From Flavobacterium sp. CBA20B-1 (lineage in GTDB: Bacteria; Bacteroidota; Bacteroidia; Flavobacteriales; Flavobacteriaceae), in contig NZ_CP092370.1 of NCBI RefSeq assembly GCF_028473145.1, positions 1,612,001 through 1,676,000 of the forward strand: 64,000 bases of DNA, given 5' to 3'. Of this stretch, positions 1 to 8,925 are shown one piece after another (within the stretch, counting starts at the first letter, position 1; every line of letters begins with the position of its first letter). Under the pieces are notes generated by a model, which was not told the origin of the DNA, ran no database searches, and saw only the letters and a list, made by a program, of their open reading frames with translations. Position numbers and translations under genes: made by a program.

Positions 1-210
1 GTTTTCGCATGTTTCAATTCCATCCATTTCAGGCATCATCACATCAAGAATAACCAAGTTAGGAACTTCTTTCTTCGCAATTGTTAAAGCTTCTTTTCCG
101 TTTTTTGCCGTAAAAACCTGATAGTTTTCTGCTTCTAAATTAAAACCTACAATTTCTAAAATGTCTGTATCGTCATCAACCAATAAGATTTTTATGTCCT
201 TATTTTTCAT
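1..210 (-). CDS. Response regulator, receiver domain (3' end outside window)
   Basis: Only the first 70 codons are present; the frame runs off the left edge. They form the N-terminal part of a two-component receiver domain: an acidic pocket LLVDDDTD (Asp12-Asp14) and the predicted phospho-acceptor Asp56 in VILDVMMPEMDG. This is typical of OmpR/PhoB-class regulators in Bacteroidota, whose DNA-binding domain would follow outside the window. The ATG at 210 is the first in frame. The gene is divergent from the TonB-dependent receptor at 392, and the 181 bp between them carries direct repeats about 11 bp apart, the spacing OmpR/PhoB dimers use. Which signal it senses cannot be seen. Confidence 0.9.
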   Translation of the reverse strand, partial: MKNKDIKILLVDDDTDILEIVGFNLEAENYQVFTAKNGKEALTIAKKEVPNLVILDVMMPEMDGIETCEN

Positions 211-268
211 TTGTCTTCTATGTTGTTTATGCTGTAAAATTAACGATAAATAAAAAGCAAACCACCGC

Positions 269-350
269 TTAACAATTATTTAATGTGGTAACGTTTTGTT
301 TACAAAAACCCAACCTATTGGTAAAGCCCCAATAACTTTACAATAACTTT
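269..350. promoter_or_regulatory. Direct repeats with 11 bp spacing, candidate response-regulator site
   Basis: Two repeat pairs lie between the response regulator and the TonB receptor. TTAAC at 269 and TTAAT at 280 are 11 bp apart. AATAACTTT at 331 and again at 342 are also exactly 11 bp apart. One helical turn is the spacing used by OmpR/PhoB-type dimers. A weak -7-like TTCCTTTG follows at 358-365. Binding is inferred, not shown. Confidence 0.35.
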
Positions 351-391
351 TAGGTAATTCCTTTGCACTGAAAATTTATAACACAAAAATA

Positions 392-3127
392 ATGAAATTA
401 AATTTTTTGGCAGCAGCGTTATTATTTGGAGTAGTTACTTATGCGCAAGACACAAAAACGATCAAAGGCCACATTTATGATGCAGCAAATAACAACGAAC
501 CATTGGCTTATGCAACCATTATGTTGAAAAACACCGAGCTTGGTGCAGAAGCTGATGAAAACGGATATTTTGAAATTGAATGTACGGAAGGTTCTTATTT
601 GTTAGAAGCATCTTATATGGGTTACCAAACCTATACCATTTCTTACGAAACTGAAAATCCTGAAGAGTTAAATATCAACCTAATTCCCGAAGTGGGCGAT
701 TTAGACGAGTTGGTTATTACAATTAATAACAGAAAATCGTCGGAAACAGCTTTGTTGAACGATCAAAGAAAATCATTGGAGATCAAACAGCAAATTGGTG
801 CTCAGGAACTTTCGCGAAAAGGTGTGGGTGATGTGGCAGCAGCGGTTGCAAAAACATCGGGCATTTCAAAGCAAGAAGGAAGCAACAATGTATATGTTCG
901 TGGTTTGGGCGATCGATACAATTCTACTACTTTGAACGGCTTGCCGGTTCCGTCAAACGATCCAGAGAAAAAGAACATCAATTTGCAATTATTTTCTACT
1001 GAGTTGGTAGAGTATATTTCGATTGATAAAACCTTTAGTTCGAGAAACACGGGTGATTTTGGTGGAGGAAATGTTGATATTTTATCAAAAGATTTTAAAG
1101 ACAGCGCTTTGTTCGAAATAGAATTAGGTGCACAAATAAACACCAATGCCACTAAAAAAGGAAGCGATTTTCTATTGCCACAAGGACCAAGCAAAATGGG
1201 CTATGCAAACTATGGTGTGCCTAATAACGCATTAAGTGGTTACAATTTTCAAAACAGTTTACAACCTGTAAACGCAGGACCTGTTGGAGGAAATTTTGCA
1301 GTGCGTGCCGGAAAATCATTTTTAATGGGCGAAACTGGTAAGTTGAATCTATTTGCAAATGCAAGTTTCAACAATGGATTTACGTTTAGAGAAGGAATCA
1401 ACCAAAGTGCAAGTGCGCAAGGTGCAAAGCTAAAATCGTTCTATCAAGAGAATTTTTCGCACACTACCAACACCACGGGTATGTTTAACGCTAATTATCA
1501 CGTAAACGATAAAAACCGTGTGGCTTATAACTTTTTGTACATTAATTCATCGGATTTATTTAGAGATACATTCACCGGTTTAGACCGCGACTTTGAAGGC
1601 GATCATGATGCTTTATTGGTGCAACGAGGTACTTTTATTCAAAACACCGTATTGATTAATCAATTGTTGGGAAATCATACATTCAATGATAAATTAGGAT
1701 TTGATTGGGCGGTTTCATACAACACCATTAAAAGCGATATGCCCGATAGAACTCAAAATAAATTGTTTTATTGGAACGATACCGACAGTTACACCTTGGC
1801 TCAGCGAACCATTACCGATAACCATCGCTATTTTCAAAACTTGAAGGAAGATGAGTTGGCAACAAATTTAGCGTTAAACTATAAATTGGGTGCCGATGAA
1901 AACGGGAACGAAAAAGGAAAATTAACAATTGGATACAACGGACGTGTAAAGAAAAGAGATTTTGAAGCCATTCAATTTAACTTCCGAATTGCAGGTGCGC
2001 AATTAAGCACACCGGTAAATCCAAATAATTTAGATGCATTTTTCAATCAGCAGAATTATACCGATGGCTTGTTCGGCATTGAAGCTTTTGCTGGTGACAC
2101 CCCTCAAACTTATAGTGGAGAGCAAAATATTCATGCAGGTTTTGCCAATGTGGAATATCGCTTAACCGATAAATTGAGTGCTGTTTTAGGTTTGCGCTAC
2201 GAAAAAATTGATCAAAGCGTAATTTGGAGAACGCAGTTAGATGCCGTGGAAAGAGAAAACGAATTTAAACGCAACGAATTCTTGCCCAACTTATCGTTAA
2301 AATACGAATTAAGCACCATTCAAAACTTGCGTTTGGCTGCCAGCAAAACCTATACATTGCCACAGTTCAAAGAGCGTGCACGCTTTATTTATGAAGATGT
2401 AACCGAAATCAAAGTAGGTAACCCATACTTATATCCCTCACAAAACTACAACTTAGATTTAAAATGGGAATTGTTTCCAAACAACGATGAAGTGGTATCG
2501 GTAGCAGCATTTGGTAAATATATTTTAGATCCAATCAACGAAATCACAATGGCATCATCTACGAATGATATCACTTGGGTGAACATTGGCGAAAAAGGAT
2601 ATGTATATGGTGCAGAGTTTGAAATCAAGAAAAGAATCATTGATTTTGGCGGAGCAAATACCAACAACCTTTTTGCAGGATTGAATGTATCTTATATGAA
2701 AACCGACCAAGAGATCGACCGTGAAAAAATTCAAAAAGAAACCAACGGATTAATCAATACCAATTTCGATTTTGACCGTTCATCGTTCACCGGCGCATCA
2801 GACTTATTGCTAAATGCAGACGTGTCGTATGTGAGAGATTGGAACGACGGCAAAGGAATGACCGCTACTGTTTCCTATATGCATTATTCAGACCGTTTGT
2901 ATGCATTGGGTGTGGAAAGCAAAGGAAATTTAATTGACAAAGGCATGGGAACTTTAGATTTTGTATTAAAAACCAGAGTTCACAAAAATTTCGCAATCGA
3001 TTTTGCAGCACGCAATATCTTAAACCCAGAATTCCGCAGAATACAAGACAATGCTTCGGGTGCTATTGATGCCATTACCTACAAGCGTGGAGCATTTTTC
3101 AGCTTGGGTGCAAAATATACATTTTAA
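392..3127 (+). CDS. TonB-dependent outer-membrane receptor
   Basis: 911 residues. A signal peptide ending TYAQ (about 1-18) is followed by a carboxypeptidase-like regulatory domain (about 22-105), a plug domain (about 115-270; VRGLGDRYNSTTLNG is the typical plug segment) and a C-terminal beta-barrel ending in the aromatic residue expected for BAM-dependent insertion (KYTF). It should take up a large or scarce substrate through the outer membrane using TonB energy. The next gene encodes a beta-helix lipoprotein on the same strand, and the two probably work together. There is no SusD partner, so it is not a classical glycan-utilisation pair. The substrate is unknown; a response regulator next door suggests regulated, possibly nutrient-limited, expression. 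Confidence 0.93.
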   Translation: MKLNFLAAALLFGVVTYAQDTKTIKGHIYDAANNNEPLAYATIMLKNTELGAEADENGYFEIECTEGSYLLEASYMGYQTYTISYETENPEELNINLIPEVGDLDELVITINNRKSSETALLNDQRKSLEIKQQIGAQELSRKGVGDVAAAVAKTSGISKQEGSNNVYVRGLGDRYNSTTLNGLPVPSNDPEKKNINLQLFSTELVEYISIDKTFSSRNTGDFGGGNVDILSKDFKDSALFEIELGAQINTNATKKGSDFLLPQGPSKMGYANYGVPNNALSGYNFQNSLQPVNAGPVGGNFAVRAGKSFLMGETGKLNLFANASFNNGFTFREGINQSASAQGAKLKSFYQENFSHTTNTTGMFNANYHVNDKNRVAYNFLYINSSDLFRDTFTGLDRDFEGDHDALLVQRGTFIQNTVLINQLLGNHTFNDKLGFDWAVSYNTIKSDMPDRTQNKLFYWNDTDSYTLAQRTITDNHRYFQNLKEDELATNLALNYKLGADENGNEKGKLTIGYNGRVKKRDFEAIQFNFRIAGAQLSTPVNPNNLDAFFNQQNYTDGLFGIEAFAGDTPQTYSGEQNIHAGFANVEYRLTDKLSAVLGLRYEKIDQSVIWRTQLDAVERENEFKRNEFLPNLSLKYELSTIQNLRLAASKTYTLPQFKERARFIYEDVTEIKVGNPYLYPSQNYNLDLKWELFPNNDEVVSVAAFGKYILDPINEITMASSTNDITWVNIGEKGYVYGAEFEIKKRIIDFGGANTNNLFAGLNVSYMKTDQEIDREKIQKETNGLINTNFDFDRSSFTGASDLLLNADVSYVRDWNDGKGMTATVSYMHYSDRLYALGVESKGNLIDKGMGTLDFVLKTRVHKNFAIDFAARNILNPEFRRIQDNASGAIDAITYKRGAFFSLGAKYTF

Positions 3128-3148
3128 CAACATATTCATCACATACGC

Positions 3149-3182
3149 TTAACATACATTAACGTATTAATACTCAACTTTG
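3149..3182 (+). promoter_or_regulatory. Putative promoter with TTAAC repeats
   Basis: CAACTTTG at 3175-3182 differs from the Bacteroidota -7 consensus TAnnTTTG by one base. Upstream are TTAAC at 3149 and 3159 and TTAAT at 3167, similar to the repeats before the receptor gene at 392. The two genes may share a regulator. This is inference from similarity only. Confidence 0.4.
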
Positions 3183-3214
3183 TATCAAATAAAAATAATA
3201 AATTTTTAAAGAAA

Positions 3215-4414
3215 ATGAAAAAGCCAATTTCAAAACTATTTAGCTTCACATTATTATCATTAACATTAGCAGCAACAGCAGTTTCTTGCTCTAGCGATGA
3301 TAGCACACCAGTTACAGAAGAACCAACGCCGGGTGAAACCGATTTTAAAGTAGATCGCAATGCATTAACAGGTGAAATCACAAAAGGACATGTAATTTTA
3401 ACCGAAGGAACTTATAAATTAACCGGAAAATTAATCGTAGGAGCAGGTGCAAAATTAACCATTAAACCAGGTGTTCGAATTGAAGCAACACAATTGGCTT
3501 CGGGTCAGTTTGATGCGGTTCGATACATTGCAGTAGCGCAAGGCGGACAAATTTTTGTAGAAGGAACAGCAGCAAACCCGGTAATCATGACTGCCGAAGT
3601 TAAAAAACCAGGATCTTGGGGTGGTTTGGTAATTTGTGGTAAAGCGCCAATCAACAAAGGAACAACAGCTACTGCAGAAGTTTCAGAATTAACCTATGGT
3701 GGAACAGAAACAAACGACAATTCAGGAGCAATCAAATATCTAAGAATTGAATATTCAGGTTACGCATACAATGCAGATAAAGAGTTCAACGGACTTTCAA
3801 TGTTTGGTGTGGGTAAAGGAACAACTGTTGAATATGTACAAGTACACGATGGTTCAGACGATGGTTTTGAGTTTTTCGGAGGAACTGTTGATACCAAATA
3901 TTTAGTAGTAACAAACTTTGCAAGCGAAGTGGGCGATGATTTGTTTGACTGGACAGAAGGTTGGAACGGTATGAACGAAAATTGGTACGGAAAAAGAACC
4001 AACGACGGTAACCGTGGAATTGAAGCAGACAACAATTCAAACAACCACATGGCAGCACCAATTGCAAACCCAACAATCAAAAACCTTACATTGATTGGTA
4101 ACAATGGCGGTGGAGAAAACCACGCAATGAAACTAAGAGTAGGTACTAAAGCAAATTTCGACAATGTGGTTTTAAGCAACTTTGGAACTGGTTTCGATGT
4201 GGAACACGATGAAGGCATCAGCTATGTGGCAAGTGGCGAATTAAAAGCTACCCGCGTGAAATTCGACAATATCACTACCAAAGCAAAAGGTAAGAAAACC
4301 GATGGTTCTGCAGCAGATGTAAACGCAATCTTCACCGAAGATGAAACCGCTACAGGAGCAGGTAACGGAACAGCAACCCCAACTTGGGCAACAGGCTGGA
4401 CAGTAGGTTTGTAA
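3215..4414 (+). CDS. Beta-helix surface lipoprotein partnered with the TonB receptor
   Basis: 399 residues with a lipoprotein signal peptide (predicted lipidated Cys25, followed by SSDD, which in Bacteroidota often favours surface export). The body resembles a right-handed parallel beta-helix: repeated short strands, WGGLVICGKAPIN, GGTE and a Gly/Asn/Asp-rich stretch around residues 210-290 (DGSDDGFEFFGGTVD, NRGIEADNNSNNH). Acidic Asp/Asn clusters suggest metal or sugar binding. It lies 87 bp after the TonB receptor in the same direction, a common pairing in Flavobacteriaceae, so it may capture or process the receptor's substrate. No catalytic residues can be assigned. Confidence 0.75.
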   Translation: MKKPISKLFSFTLLSLTLAATAVSCSSDDSTPVTEEPTPGETDFKVDRNALTGEITKGHVILTEGTYKLTGKLIVGAGAKLTIKPGVRIEATQLASGQFDAVRYIAVAQGGQIFVEGTAANPVIMTAEVKKPGSWGGLVICGKAPINKGTTATAEVSELTYGGTETNDNSGAIKYLRIEYSGYAYNADKEFNGLSMFGVGKGTTVEYVQVHDGSDDGFEFFGGTVDTKYLVVTNFASEVGDDLFDWTEGWNGMNENWYGKRTNDGNRGIEADNNSNNHMAAPIANPTIKNLTLIGNNGGGENHAMKLRVGTKANFDNVVLSNFGTGFDVEHDEGISYVASGELKATRVKFDNITTKAKGKKTDGSAADVNAIFTEDETATGAGNGTATPTWATGWTVGL

Positions 4415-4609
4415 TACATTTCAAAAAGTACTGCCACAAAGTGAAGTCAGTTTGTCATATCTTGTTAAAGAAAAACAAGTAAAGCAAAGACAGTAACGGC
4501 AGCAAATCAGTTAAAATCTTCCTAAATAACCACAAATTTATTTTTGTGGTTATTTTTTGGTATTTTATTTGATATTATTTTTATATATTTACGTATTCAA
4601 ATAAAAACT

Positions 4610-4960
4610 ATGAAGAAAAAATACCTATATATATTCTTACTGTTATTAATAACCGGCTTTTCAGCAACCGCCCAAACAGCCAAAAACAGTGGAATAGCAG
4701 AGCAAACCAAGACCGAAAACACCTTAGAAAAGGTGCAGATATATCCCAACCCGGTTACCGGCGGAAAAATTTATATCAATGCCGAAAACAACTCGGCAAA
4801 GGTTATAGAATTATACGATATGCTGGGTAAACGTATTTTAATAGCAGAAATGAACGGCTATCAGAAAGAATTAAACGTGAGCAGTTTAAAAGCAGGTGTT
4901 TATATTTTAAAACTCACCGATAAAAACAACAGCATTACCCGAAAAATCATCATAAAATAA
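4610..4960 (+). CDS. Small secreted protein consisting mainly of a type IX sorting domain
   Basis: 116 residues from the ATG at 4610; a longer frame from 4544 would place the signal peptide inside the protein. Signal peptide about 1-20 (ends ATAQ), then about 20 polar residues, then a complete C-terminal type A sorting domain: YPNPVTGGKIYI, a GKRI turn, SSLKAGVYILKL and the terminal basic KIIIK. Almost nothing besides the sorting domain is present. It may be a remnant of a larger secreted protein or a genuine minimal cargo. It is followed by a strong hairpin terminator. Confidence 0.75.
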   Translation: MKKKYLYIFLLLLITGFSATAQTAKNSGIAEQTKTENTLEKVQIYPNPVTGGKIYINAENNSAKVIELYDMLGKRILIAEMNGYQKELNVSSLKAGVYILKLTDKNNSITRKIIIK

Positions 4961-4963
4961 AGA

Positions 4964-4994
4964 AAAGCCCGTAACATGTTTACGGGCTTTCTTT
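4964..4994 (+). terminator. Intrinsic terminator
   Basis: The stem AAAGCCCGTAA pairs with TTACGGGCTTT around a short loop and is followed by CTTTT. It closes the small type IX gene four bases after its stop codon. Confidence 0.85.
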
Positions 4995-5046
4995 TAAAAA
5001 AAACAATTTATTAATATTCCTTATTTTACACTTCAAAAATTTACCG

Positions 5047-5054
5047 TAAATTTG
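5047..5054 (+). promoter_or_regulatory. Promoter -7 element
   Basis: TAAATTTG matches the Bacteroidota -7 consensus TAnnTTTG and lies 27 bp upstream of the ATG at 5082. No clear -33 TTTG is visible. Confidence 0.6.
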
Positions 5055-5081
5055 TACCATAAAATTTAAAATCAATTAGAT

Positions 5082-6059
5082 ATGAAAAAAATCTACACTT
5101 TAATTACAATTGTTGCAGCTTCATTTGCAGCAAATGCGCAAGCTTCTGATAGTTTTAATTATACAGGCTCTTTGAATGCCAATGGTTGGGTTTCGCATAG
5201 TGGCCAAACTCCTGGAGAAGTAGTTACCACAACTGGTAGTTTAAGTTATACTGGAATCACTTCAGTAGGAGAGAAGGTACTTTTAGACAGTAATGTTCTT
5301 TTTGAAGATGTAAATATGGCTTCAGCAAATCCTATAACTACTACAGCATATTTATCTGTAATTATTAATTATGTTGATGCATCTGACTTAAATCCGAATG
5401 GAGATTATTTCACAGGTTTTGGTGATGTAGCTGGAGCAACAGGGTATTCTAAAATGTATGCTCAAGTACATGCAAAACCTGGCACGACAGCTAATACATT
5501 TAATCTAGGTTTGCGTAATACTGCCGGTAATGGAGGTACAGTAAATTTTGATACAACTGATTTACCGTTTGGTACACCTGTTTTTGTGATTGCTAAGTAT
5601 GATGTTGCGACTGGTGAAGCTTCTTTATGGATTAATCCAACAGTTGGATCTTCGACTGTACCAACAGCAACTCTCACAAATAATACGAGTACATCTACAT
5701 TGCCATCTTCAATATTATCTGTGTTTTTAAGAAATGGTTCTGGAACTGGTAAAGTTGAAGTTGACGAAATGATTTTAGCTGACAATTGGGATGACGTAAA
5801 CTATGTAAATGCTACATCAACAAAAGAAAACAACATCGAAGGTTTAAGTATTTTCCCTAACCCAGCAGATGAAATCTTAAATATTACATCAAACAGTACT
5901 GCTGAGAAAAACGTACAGTTGTTCGATTTAACCGGTAAAAAAGTATTAGATGTTACAACGGTTTCGCAAATAAACGTTTCTTCGTTAAAAGCGGGTATTT
6001 ATGTAGCAAAAATCAACGAAGCTGGTAAAACAGCTACACGCAAAGTGATTATTAAATAA
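5082..6059 (+). CDS. Secreted protein with type IX sorting domain
   Basis: 325 residues. Signal peptide MKKIYTLITIVAASFAANAQ (1-20), a beta-rich central region (about 21-240) and a type A C-terminal sorting domain (about 250-325: LSIFPNPADEILNI, GKKVLDV, SSLKAGIYVAKI, KVIIK). The central region begins with DSFNYTG and alternates Thr/Gly/Asn-rich strands, compatible with a concanavalin/LamG-like sandwich, but the family is not certain. It should be exported by Sec, then carried across the outer membrane by the type IX system, which removes the C-terminal domain. It is monocistronic between its own promoter and terminator. Confidence 0.85.
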   Translation: MKKIYTLITIVAASFAANAQASDSFNYTGSLNANGWVSHSGQTPGEVVTTTGSLSYTGITSVGEKVLLDSNVLFEDVNMASANPITTTAYLSVIINYVDASDLNPNGDYFTGFGDVAGATGYSKMYAQVHAKPGTTANTFNLGLRNTAGNGGTVNFDTTDLPFGTPVFVIAKYDVATGEASLWINPTVGSSTVPTATLTNNTSTSTLPSSILSVFLRNGSGTGKVEVDEMILADNWDDVNYVNATSTKENNIEGLSIFPNPADEILNITSNSTAEKNVQLFDLTGKKVLDVTTVSQINVSSLKAGIYVAKINEAGKTATRKVIIK

Positions 6060-6078
6060 TCAACAGCAACATACAACA

Positions 6079-6109
6079 AAAAGCATCTCCTTACCGAGAT
6101 GCTTTTTTT
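6079..6109 (+). terminator. Intrinsic terminator
   Basis: AAAGCATCTC pairs with GAGATGCTTT, followed by a run of T. It ends the secreted-protein gene. Confidence 0.88.
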
Positions 6110-6114
6110 ATTTG

Positions 6115-6122
6115 TAATTTTG
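6115..6122 (+). promoter_or_regulatory. Promoter -7 element
   Basis: TAATTTTG matches TAnnTTTG and lies 20 bp before the GTG start at 6143, directly after the preceding terminator. Confidence 0.5.
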
Positions 6123-6142
6123 TATTTTAAAAAGTAATTATT

Positions 6143-7123
6143 GTGTTTACACCCGAAGATATTATTTCGATACATACCACCAAAGAGTTTCATAAAACAG
6201 CAATGAAAGTGTTTCGCTATCAGTTTCAGCACAACGAAGTGTATCAAAAATACTGTTTGTTGTTGAAGAAAAGTCCGGATAATGTAAAGCATCTTACAGA
6301 GATTCCTTTTCTGCCTATCGAGTTTTTTAAATCGAAAGATGTGTTAAGCACAACAAATGCCGTGCAAACCACGTTCACAAGCAGCGGAACTACGGGAATG
6401 ATCACTTCTAAACATCATGTGACCGACTTGGGGTTCTATGAAGCTAGTTTTCGCAGTGCATTTTCAAAATTTTACGGAAACATTGAAGACTATGCTGTTT
6501 TGGCATTGCTTCCGTCCTATTTAGAACGCGAAGGTTCTTCGCTTATTTATATGGCAAAAGATTTTATAGAAGGATCCAATCATCCCGATTCGGGCTTTTA
6601 TCTTCATAATTACAGCGAGCTTGCAAGGAAATTAGTGGAATTAGACCAGAGCGGACAAAATGTATTGCTAATGGGTGTAACCTATGCGTTGTTAGACCTT
6701 ATTGAGATGCAAAAATTCCATTTAAAAAACACTATTGTGATGGAAACTGGTGGCATGAAAGGAAAACGCAAAGAACTGATTCGCGAAGAATTGCACGAGC
6801 TGTTAACAACCGGTTTTGGAGTAGAAAAAATTCATTCAGAATACGGAATGACGGAATTGCTTTCGCAAGCGTATTCATTTGGGGACGGTGTTTTTGAATG
6901 TCCGCCGTGGATGGATGTGTTGATTAGAGATACCGAAGATCCACTATCGCTTATTGAAAATGGAAAAACAGGCGGTATCAATGTAATTGACCTGGCAAAT
7001 ATAAATTCGTGTGCATTTATTGCCACACAAGATTTAGGTAAAAAACACCCCGATTTTTCTTTTGAAGTATTAGGTAGATTTGATCAGTCTGATATCCGCG
7101 GTTGTAATTTAATGGTTTATTAG
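6143..7123 (+). CDS. LuxE/PaaK-like acyl-activating enzyme
   Basis: 326 residues, starting with GTG (no in-frame ATG fits the N-terminus). The phosphate-binding loop of the adenylate-forming family is visible as SSGTTG at residues 80-85. HSEYGMTELLSQAY near residue 230 matches the second conserved motif (YGMTE). It resembles the LuxE acyl-protein synthetase family, which activates a fatty acid as acyl-AMP and passes it to a carrier or thioester. No luxCDAB genes accompany it, so a bioluminescence role is not supported. In Flavobacteriaceae such stand-alone proteins are usually linked to surface or lipid modification; the substrate here is unknown. Confidence 0.85.
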   Translation: MFTPEDIISIHTTKEFHKTAMKVFRYQFQHNEVYQKYCLLLKKSPDNVKHLTEIPFLPIEFFKSKDVLSTTNAVQTTFTSSGTTGMITSKHHVTDLGFYEASFRSAFSKFYGNIEDYAVLALLPSYLEREGSSLIYMAKDFIEGSNHPDSGFYLHNYSELARKLVELDQSGQNVLLMGVTYALLDLIEMQKFHLKNTIVMETGGMKGKRKELIREELHELLTTGFGVEKIHSEYGMTELLSQAYSFGDGVFECPPWMDVLIRDTEDPLSLIENGKTGGINVIDLANINSCAFIATQDLGKKHPDFSFEVLGRFDQSDIRGCNLMVY

Positions 7124-7134
7124 TGTACATAAAA

Positions 7135-7165
7135 AAAACGCTGCCTGTTACAGCAGCGTTTTATG
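7135..7165. terminator. Bidirectional terminator
   Basis: AACGCTGC pairs with GCAGCGTT, with A-rich and T-rich flanks on both sides. It sits between the convergent LuxE-like gene and the lipoprotein gene at 7182. Confidence 0.8.
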
Positions 7166-7181
7166 TATTGAATTTTAAACT

Positions 7182-8150
7182 TTAATATTTTGCAATCTTT
7201 AAGTTTTTGATTTCAGTCGGATTTAAAGTTTTAAGATTTTTAATTTTATTAAGATCTAAATTTAAATGTATATTATTACCTTTAGCAGATTTTCCAGCTA
7301 TTTGATCAGCTACTGCTGTATAAGCTCCATCCCAAAAAAGTTGTGCTGAATTACCACTATTAGCGCCTGTTGCAGTTATTGTGTAATTTGCTGTACCTGT
7401 CCAAGGTTGAGGTACATTGAATACATCTTGTGATGCCGAATTTCCTGTTGATGCAATTGTGTATGTTGCACCAGTCGTATCAAAAACCTTACTTCCATTG
7501 ATGGTTACACTACCGCCATTTACATATTCTAAACTAGAGGCTGGTACTTCATTTGGAAAATATACAGTTGAAGGATCCTTCATAGGAACATAAGCTGCTG
7601 TTATCATTCGATTAATAACTACTGGAGGTGTCTGGGAATCATCAACTTCCAATGCGTATAATCCCCATAAGGTACAATCTATACCATTTCTAGTATATTT
7701 AACTAATTGATTCTGTGCATTTGTATTCACAATCCATAATACTTCAGAAACTGGGTACGAATTTCCTCCATACTCAATTCTATTACCAGTTGGTTCTGGT
7801 GTTGTGTCTTCTTCTAAAACTGTGAATTTAAAGTTAGCAGTAAAGTCGTCCATTGTAGCCAATACCGAATGAGAACCTTCTTTAAATGGTACATAGCTGT
7901 TTCCAGGAATATCTACACCGTTCACTCTAAATTTTGTGGTAGATGTTACATCAACACCGTTCAAGGTAGCTTCGAAAGTAAACTTGTCATTTACATATTT
8001 TGCTTCTTCCGGATTGCTATGCATTGCTTTAAAAACTTGTTGTTCCGGTGTTTCTGTTCCGTCTGGTTTTGTTCCGTTATCTACATATTCCACACATGAA
8101 TTTAAACTCACGAGTGCCAATAGAAAAAAGAGTAGTTTATTAATTTTCAT
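7182..8150 (-). CDS. Hypothetical lipoprotein
   Basis: 322 residues. Lipoprotein signal peptide ending SLNSC (Cys19), then a low-complexity linker and repeated beta-rich modules. Residues about 45-110 look like a bacterial Ig-like domain (FTFEATLNGVDVTSTTKFRVNG). The C-terminal half has many Thr/Asn/Gly residues and ends with Lys/Leu/Asn-rich helices. I do not recognise a family. It is probably anchored in the outer membrane. It stands alone, between a bidirectional terminator and the DUF4230/GSCFA pair. Confidence 0.75.
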   Translation of the reverse strand: MKINKLLFFLLALVSLNSCVEYVDNGTKPDGTETPEQQVFKAMHSNPEEAKYVNDKFTFEATLNGVDVTSTTKFRVNGVDIPGNSYVPFKEGSHSVLATMDDFTANFKFTVLEEDTTPEPTGNRIEYGGNSYPVSEVLWIVNTNAQNQLVKYTRNGIDCTLWGLYALEVDDSQTPPVVINRMITAAYVPMKDPSTVYFPNEVPASSLEYVNGGSVTINGSKVFDTTGATYTIASTGNSASQDVFNVPQPWTGTANYTITATGANSGNSAQLFWDGAYTAVADQIAGKSAKGNNIHLNLDLNKIKNLKTLNPTEIKNLKIAKY

Positions 8151-8303
8151 AAAAAATATATTTTTAAGTTTTGTAATTAAACCCCTAAAGTATAAAAAAA
8201 ATTTGTAGCTGTTAAAAAATTAACACATTTATTTTTAAAAGTTTGTTTGCTTTGCTTTTTATGATGAACAAAACCGAGGATAACGAAGGGGAATCAACTG
8301 GTT

Positions 8304-8924
8304 CTAAAGTGGCAGGAAGTTATTCAAATCTTCAGTATTTGCAATGGTTTGATTTTGGTATTGCAACTGCCAACCCAAGGATTGGGTGACCACCAAAAAC
8401 TTACTCAATTCACTCAGTAAACGGTTTTGGGCATTTGCCCGAATGTTCGATTGGGAGATTTTTTCGTGAAATTGCTTGGTGACACTTTCTTGAATGATGT
8501 TGTAATCGGCGCCTTCAAATGCATTAAACCGCGATTCTTCTACATCGTAAATTTTAATTTCGGGACTGATTTTCAATTCTTCTTTAGGAATAGATGTAAT
8601 TTTTACGATTTTGTTGGCTTCGTCTATGGTATATTCTAGCTTAGATAAATCGTACATGATTTGCACATCGGCATTTACAACTACCAGCGCTTTTTTATCG
8701 AACGAGAGTAGATTCATAAACGATTTTTCATCTTTATAATTGTAAATCTGTGCTATTTTGGCTTCGTTTACTACCAATTTGCTCACATTTTTCATTTGTT
8801 GCTGAATGAGTTCGGTATCGGGCACCACTTCGTTTTTTTGTGCGCTTTTTCGCATTATAAAAAAAGTGAGTAAACTGCCCAATGCAATACAAATCATAGC
8901 AAATATTAAGGCTTTCTTTATCAT
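8304..8924 (-). CDS. DUF4230 membrane-anchored protein
   Basis: 206 residues with one N-terminal transmembrane helix (about 4-24) and an extracytoplasmic domain typical of DUF4230 (KIAQIYNYKDEKSFMNLLSFDKKALVV; IKIYDVEESRFNAF; SELSKFLVVTQSLGW). Function unknown. Its start is one base after the stop of the GSCFA gene, so the two are almost certainly co-translated. Confidence 0.85.
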   Translation of the reverse strand: MIKKALIFAMICIALGSLLTFFIMRKSAQKNEVVPDTELIQQQMKNVSKLVVNEAKIAQIYNYKDEKSFMNLLSFDKKALVVVNADVQIMYDLSKLEYTIDEANKIVKITSIPKEELKISPEIKIYDVEESRFNAFEGADYNIIQESVTKQFHEKISQSNIRANAQNRLLSELSKFLVVTQSLGWQLQYQNQTIANTEDLNNFLPL

Positions 8925-8925
8925 T

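Noticed and set aside
392..4414. SusC/SusD-type glycan-utilisation locus
   Set aside because: The partner lipoprotein looks like a beta-helix, not a helical SusD protein, and no glycoside hydrolases are nearby.
6143..7123. Part of a luciferase (lux) operon
   Set aside because: Only a LuxE-like domain is present, with no luxA, B, C or D genes. Stand-alone homologues are common in Bacteroidota.
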